In this document: positions 59,269 through 64,000 of the stretch, one piece after another
Layout of the letters: every line of letters begins with the position of its first letter
How positions within the stretch are numbered: position 1 is the stretch's first letter
Origin: CAWGMT01 sp963823675
GTDB lineage: Bacteria > Planctomycetota > Planctomycetia > Isosphaerales > Isosphaeraceae
Assembly (NCBI GenBank): GCA_963823675.1
Contig: CAWGMT010000004.1
Location: 434,001 to 498,000 of the forward strand
Length of the DNA stretch: 64,000 nucleotides
Direction: 5' to 3'
Notes under the pieces: generated by a model
What the model was told of the DNA's origin: nothing
The model's database searches: none
What the model saw: only the letters and a program-made list of their open reading frames with translations
Position numbers and translations under genes: made by a program

Positions 59269-59449
59269 TTCTCCGCCATGTTCCGCCCTGGCGCAAAAGC
59301 CTGCCGCCCGATTTCCATGCTACAGTGTCGAATTGCGGGGTTATTCCGCGGTCGGGAACGCTTGGTTCGTTCCTCGAGGCCTTTGGAACCGACTCATCCG
59401 AAGTTGAGCCAGTCCAGCCGTCGAGGCCGCAATCTGATCTGTCTGTCCT
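59269..59449 (+). repeat. 181-bp direct repeat, copy 2
   Basis: Second copy of 57271-57451. The two copies bracket the small protein gene, the RAYT fragment, vapBC and the IS5 fragment. Confidence 0.85.
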
Positions 59450-59655
59450 CTGAAGTTTTCGAAAAGAACGTCGAGAGGTATCACTTTCGGGAGTCGATAA
59501 ACAGACGAAAGGAAGAAAATCGCAGCAAGAACCAAATTGCCGTTCGTGCCCAAAACGGCCAGATTCAGGACCAAGCTGGGTCACTTTTGTACGATCCGGG
59601 TCCTGGCGCAGGATAATGCCATGACTGGCATGCAAATATTAAACATAAATATTCT

Positions 59656-60108
59656 ATGCTGAATCGTTTTGCGGCGGATGATCTGAAGGCGGCATCTCCC
59701 GTTGATAGCCTTGCTGTATTGAAACGGGAGAACGCTGTCGTTGCGACTTTTACGCGCGATCCCTGTCTTTTCGCTGAATTCCGGAAACTGCGGCGCCAGA
59801 TGTTCCACGCCGATCGCCGCTCCGTCGGATTCCGTATCTTCAATACCGAAAGCGCCGAGGATTACAAAGACCCCGATGACCAGATGCTCATACTGCACGA
59901 TCATCAGCGGGTGTATGGCGGTGCGTATGTGCGCATCTCTACGCCCAACCATCCGCTGGTGTTGGGTATAGAGCAGGACATCCTGCCGCCGCCGGGCAAA
60001 TTCTATTTTTCACTGCGCGAGCAGTTTCCCGAACTCGAGTTGGATAAATACGCTTACGCCGAACTTGGCAGGTTTTTGCTGCATCCCTCGATGCCGACGC
60101 GTATGTAA
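59656..60108 (+). CDS. N-acyl amino acid synthase-like (FeeM/LuxI-type acyltransferase), C-terminally short
   Basis: A 150-residue protein of the GNAT-like FeeM/autoinducer-synthase fold, which joins an acyl-ACP fatty chain to an amino acid. FAEFRKLRRQMFHADRRSVGF is the first helix, then YKDPDDQMLILHDHQRVYGGAYVRIS and PELELDKYAYAELGRFLL, whose ELGRF segment corresponds to the conserved ExxRF-type acidic/Arg motif. The protein stops just after this motif, where FeeM homologues continue for 50 residues or more, so the 3' end looks deleted. G+C in this stretch is lower than around it. It abuts a fatty acid desaturase. Confidence 0.6.
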   Translation: MLNRFAADDLKAASPVDSLAVLKRENAVVATFTRDPCLFAEFRKLRRQMFHADRRSVGFRIFNTESAEDYKDPDDQMLILHDHQRVYGGAYVRISTPNHPLVLGIEQDILPPPGKFYFSLREQFPELELDKYAYAELGRFLLHPSMPTRM

Positions 60109-60113
60109 GTAAA

Positions 60114-61020
60114 GTGGCGGGTCTGGTCGACCCCAAAACCCTGAAGACGCTCTCGGTACTCACGCCCTGGCGCAGCGTCCTACAGATTGCGCTGGAGTGG
60201 GCCGGCGTTGCGGCCGCCATAGCCCTCTGCGAAGTGCGTTGGAATCCATTACTCTACATTGCGGCCGTGATCTGGATCGGGGCACGGCAGAACGCTCTGG
60301 CCGTGCTGATGCATGACGCAGCGCACTACCGCCTGCTGCCCAACCGGTCATGGAACGAGTGGTTAGGCGAAATCTTAACAGCTTGGCCGCTCCTGCTGAC
60401 CGTGAACAGCTACCGCCAGACGCATTTCGCGCATCACCGCCATGTGAACACGCCGCGGGACCCGGACTGGCAGCGCAAGCAGCACGCGCTGTTCGCCTGT
60501 CCGAAGCCGGCGCGAGATTGCGCTCATCAGCCTGCAATACCTGCTAGGCTTACATGCATTCAGCGATTTCTGGGGGATCAACCACGAGGCGGAAATTCCC
60601 GTCCGCCTGCAGCGCTTACGCCTTTCCTGTTATGCCGCCGTAACGGTCGCAGGCATTGTATTCCATTTCTGGCTGGGGCTCTTACTGTATTGGATGGTGC
60701 CGCTCTGCACTTATTTCCTGTGGCTCATTTATCTCCGCGGCGTCGCCGAGCATTTCGCCGGCATCGAGCATAATGAGGAACTTATCCGGAAGACCCGCCA
60801 TGTCAACACGAATCTCATCGAGCGCCTGCTGATCGCACCCAACCACGTCGCCATGCATACCGCCCATCACCTCTATCCCTCTGTGCCGTTCTACAACCTG
60901 CCCCGACTGCAAAGAGTCCTGATGCAGCACCCGGAGTACGCGAAGCGGGCGCATATCACGAAGGGCTATCTCGGGTTCCTCAAGGAATGCCTGCATTCCC
61001 CTCACCCGGGGTCCGCCTAG
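60114..61020 (+). CDS. Fatty acid desaturase (one frameshift, possibly 5'-truncated)
   Basis: A membrane di-iron desaturase of about 302 residues. His boxes: MHDAAHYRLL, HFAHHRHVN and AMHTAHHLYP. Hydrophobic helices precede box 1 (AGVAAAIALC, LLYIAAVIWIG) and follow box 2 (AVTVAGIVFHFWLGLLLYWMVPL). The frame changes near 60525. I use GTG 60114 as start, but the frame is open upstream and reads LDADAYVSKVAGLVDPKTLK, which looks like genuine N-terminal sequence without its start codon. The beginning may be lost at the junction with the acyltransferase gene. The substrate is likely an acyl lipid or acyl-ACP. Confidence 0.85.
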
Positions 61021-61195
61021 TCACATTTGTGAACTTCGGCCACTACGCGAACGTCGAGGACGAACGCTTCGTCGTTCGAGTTCTTTGTCTTTCCTGGGGT
61101 CAACAGCTAGCATGTTGCTCTGCCGGATCTTGCGTGGCAGACTGTGGGACGGACTTACCGCATCCTGCCGAGTCTAGAGGGGGGGAACCGAGACC

Positions 61196-63327
61196 ATGAA
61201 GTGCAGCCTGAGAAATCATGTTGTTGCCGGAGTCGTCTGCTGTTTGGGAATCGCGCTCACGGCAACGGTGCGCGGGCAAACCCCGGCCGAATTCGCCCAG
61301 ACGGCGGCATTCGCCGCGGCCCATCAGAACAAGGACGGCGGCTTCGCCGCCAAGGCCGGAGGGCCCTCGAGCCTCGGCAGCACCAACTCCGGTCTGCGAG
61401 TACTTCACTACGTCGGCGGCTCGGTGCCCGATATCCTGGCCTGTATCCGCTACGTCAAGTCGTGCCGCGACGCGGGGGGCGGCTTTGCCCCGGCGCCGGG
61501 CGGCAAGCCCGACGTGGTCGTCACCGCCATCGGACTCATGGCCGCCTCCGAGCTCAAGATCGCCGACCAGAACATGATCCAGGAAGCGATCGCTTACCTC
61601 GGCAAGAATGCCAAGAGCTTCGAGGAGATCCGCATGGCGATCGCAGGTCTGGAAGCCGTGCGGGCCAAGTCACCCGATTTCACTCGGTGGAATGAGGAGA
61701 TTCAGGCGAAGCGCAACCCGGACGGCACCTTCGGCGACGGGCCCGGCCAGCCGTATGCCACGGGCGGCGCGGCCGCCGCGATCCTGCGCATGGGACTCGA
61801 GCTCGACAAGCGCGACGCGGTCGCAACCGCGCTCAAATCCGGTCAGCGCGCCGACGGGGGCTGGTCCAAGGACGGGGGCAATTCCGACCTCGGCAGCACT
61901 TACCGCATCATGCGGGCGATTTACATGATGCACGAGAGGCCCGACCTGGATCGGCTGCTCTCCTTTGTCGCGCGGTGCCGCCAGTCTGACGGAAGCTACG
62001 CGAGCGCTCCGGGAGGGACCGGCGACCTGGGCGGCAACCTATACGGCCACGATCGTGATCCACTGGGCACGGCTGTTGTCGAACTTGCCCGCCGTCGTCG
62101 AGACGGCCGGCTTCACGCCGCTGGTCAAGGACAACGATCTCGCCGGATGGGAGGGCGACACCCAGCTCTGGTCGGTCAAGGACGGCGTGCTGATCGGCCA
62201 CTCTCCGGGTCTGGATCACAACGAGTTTCTGGCGACGACTCGCTCCTACGGCGACTTCATCCTCTCACTCAATTTCCGCATGGTCGACGGCACGGGCAAT
62301 AGCGGGGTCCAGTTCCGCAGCGTCCGGGTGCCGCCGCACGAGATGTCGGGTTACCAGGCCGACATCGGCGAAAACTACTGGGGCGCTCTCTACGACGAAT
62401 CGCGGCGGAACAAGATCCTGGTCTCACCCCGGCCCGAGTCGCTCAAGCCGCTCGCGAAGAAGGATTGGAACCATTACGTCGTCCGCGCCATCGGGGATCG
62501 AATCAGCATTTTCCTCAGCGGTCAGACCACGGTCAACAATTATCGCGAGGACGATTCCCAGGTTGTCGCGCTCGGGGCTCCTGGCCGTGCAGATCCACGC
62601 GGGCGGGCCGATGGAGATCCAGTTCAAGGATGTGATGATCCAACCGTTGCCGACGCCGACCCCCGGCCGCGACACCGAGCCCGGCTTCCACGTCCGGACG
62701 GTAAAAACCCAGTCCGGGGAGCGCAAGTACTCGGTCTACGTGCCCGAAGGATACGACGGGACGAAGACGTTTCCGGTCGTCCTGTTCCTGCATGGTGCCG
62801 GAGAACGCGGCGAAGACGGGATCGTACCGGCCCAGGTCGGAATTGGTCCCGCGATTCTTAACCGGCCCGGCGGGCTCCCGGCGATCGTGGTCTTTCCCCA
62901 GGCGCGGCGCACCTGGGCGGCCGGCTCGGACGACAGCACCGCCGCCATCCAGGCGCTCGACGACGTGATGGCGGACTACAAGACCGATCCCAGACGGGTC
63001 GTCTTGACCGGGCTTTCGATGGGTGGGCACGGAAGCTGGGACCTGGCGATGGCCCAGCCGGAACAGTTTGCGGCTGTGGTGCCGATCTGCGGACCTGGCA
63101 ACGCCGAGAACGCCGGCCGCCTCAAAGGGCTGCCGGTCTGGGCTTTCTGCGGCGACGCCGATCGCGATCAGACGGTCCTCAACATGCGCAGCATGGTCGA
63201 GACGCTCAAGCGCGAGGGTGGCGCGGCACGACTCACCGAGTACCGCGGCGTCGGCCACAATAGCTGGGACCGCGCCTATAACGACCCCGCCCTCCTCGAC
63301 TGGATGCTGGCTCAAGGAGCGCATTGA
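61196..63327 (+). CDS. Three-domain secreted protein: prenyltransferase-like repeats, DUF1080, alpha/beta esterase (two frameshifts)
   Basis: About 710 residues from ATG 61196, behind GAGGGGGG. The signal peptide is VVAGVVCCLGIALTATVRG. Residues 30-290 are alpha/alpha-toroid repeats of the prenyltransferase/squalene cyclase type, with recurring NKDGGF, DAGGGF, RADGGW and QSDGSY units. Residues 300-470 form a DUF1080 jelly roll (LAGWEGDTQLWSVKDGVLIG, FILSLNFRMVDGTGNSGVQFRS, SGYQADIGENYWGALYDES). Residues 490-710 are an esterase: VLFLHGAGERGEDG, nucleophile GLSMGGHGSW, acid FCGDADRDQ, base GVGHNSW. Frame changes near 62035 and 62575 fall at the domain junctions, but each junction reads on smoothly with no stop or new start, so I take it as one protein. 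Confidence 0.8.
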
Positions 63328-63391
63328 ACGACGAGCTGACGCCGATCCGATTCCTCAAGCCCGATGCGAAAACGCGGGGAGAATAGCAGCC

Positions 63392-64000
63392 ATGATCCGA
63401 CGTGTGCTGGCCAATAGGTTGGATCGCCGGCTCGCCTGGAGCGCCATTCTGCGCTCTGGGCGGTCGTTGACTGCGGCCGTGCCGAGCTGCGGGCCCAGGA
63501 GCTGAAGGTCGAGTCGCGCACGCCGGAGTTGCAGCCGGAACGACAGCTCGAACCCATCGGCGGGCCCGCCTCCCTTATCCGCGACTCGGCGGGCCTCTTC
63601 GGCCCCGGCGCGATCACGGCAGCCGAGCGGCGCTTGCGCACCATCGAAAAGGAAACCCAGGTCGCCACCAGGATCGAGACGGTCGACTCGCTCAAGGGCG
63701 AGCTGATCGGCGAAATGGCCGCGCGGTCGGCCCGAGTTTCCGGTATCCAGGGAATCTATGTGCTCATCGCCCGCAAGGAGAGCAAGATCGAAGTTCTGGT
63801 CTCGCGCCGCTTTTCGAACGTGCTGTCGAAGGCTCGCATCGAGGCGATCCGCCTGGCTTTCATCGAGGCCTTTCGCCGCCAGGAATTCAACGAAGGACTC
63901 ACTCGCGGCGTCAATTCGATTCAAGAAGTGATCGGGGAGGCCGTGCGCGCCGGTGAATTGCCCAGGGTGGCAACGCCATCCTTCGCGGGCGAGCTGGAAC
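63392..64000 (+). CDS. TPM-domain protein (3' end cut by window, one frameshift)
   Basis: Starts at ATG 63392 and reads 19 residues before a frame change near 63450. It then continues LWAVVDCGRAELRAQELKVE, so the leader may be a signal or lipoprotein type. The TPM (TLP18.3/Psb32/MOLO) fold follows: LIRDSAGLFGPGAITAAERRLRTIEKETQVATRIETV, then GIYVLIARKESKIEVLVSRRFS and a helix with IEAFRRQEFNEGL. TPM proteins act at membranes in photosystem repair or as acid phosphatases; here a periplasmic role is likely. The gene runs off the right edge. Confidence 0.78.

Overview
The window looks like chromosomal DNA of a planctomycete, most likely Isosphaeraceae or a relative. Evidence: high G+C, a DUF1559 pseudopilin-type protein, a serine/threonine kinase with a DWG activation motif and a TPR tail, a DUF1080 domain, and many GC-rich intergenic hairpins. 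The phylum call rests on recognising families, not on a marker gene. I see no rRNA, tRNA or CRISPR array. About half of the recognisable genes are interrupted by single-base frame changes while both halves still read as good protein. This includes housekeeping-type genes, so most breaks are probably base-calling or assembly indels. Only the breaks I single out look like real decay.

Layout. 0-6 kb (minus strand): a methylmalonyl-CoA mutase system made of a large subunit, a separate B12-binding subunit and a MeaB GTPase, with a Deg-type protease and a DUF1559 protein in between. 6-17 kb: a glycine-rich secreted protein, TrmB, a FabZ-like hotdog protein, a sugar-isomerase-like TIM barrel, a TPP enzyme with an apparent Tat leader, a Wzm/Wzt-type exporter, an MFS carrier and a large membrane protein, followed by a cluster of intergenic hairpins. 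17-23 kb: an SGNH hydrolase and an RND pump with its lipoprotein adaptor.

23-37 kb is an accessory region. It holds a 29-bp tandem repeat, a stand-alone TIR protein, a complete 4.4-kb IS21-type element carrying a ParB-like gene (both ends and a 6-bp target duplication are visible), a DUF262/DGQR-like protein, a concanavalin-like plus deoxyribosyltransferase/TIR-like fusion, and remnants of a nuclease and an antitoxin. Several kilobases here have no gene I can identify.

37-48 kb: a YVTN beta-propeller protein, then an EmrAB/TolC-like export locus on the plus strand (two outer-membrane factors, an HlyD adaptor, two secreted proteins, an MFS pump and a double universal stress protein). 48-56 kb: a large secreted protein, a kinase-TPR protein and L-2-hydroxyglutarate oxidase. 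55.7-59.5 kb is a second accessory patch: a toxin/immunity-like overlapping pair, a VapBC pair, RAYT and IS5 fragments, and a 181-bp direct duplication. 59.6-64 kb: an N-acyl amino acid synthase-like protein abutting a fatty acid desaturase, a three-domain secreted protein (prenyltransferase-like repeats, DUF1080, esterase) and the start of a TPM-domain gene.
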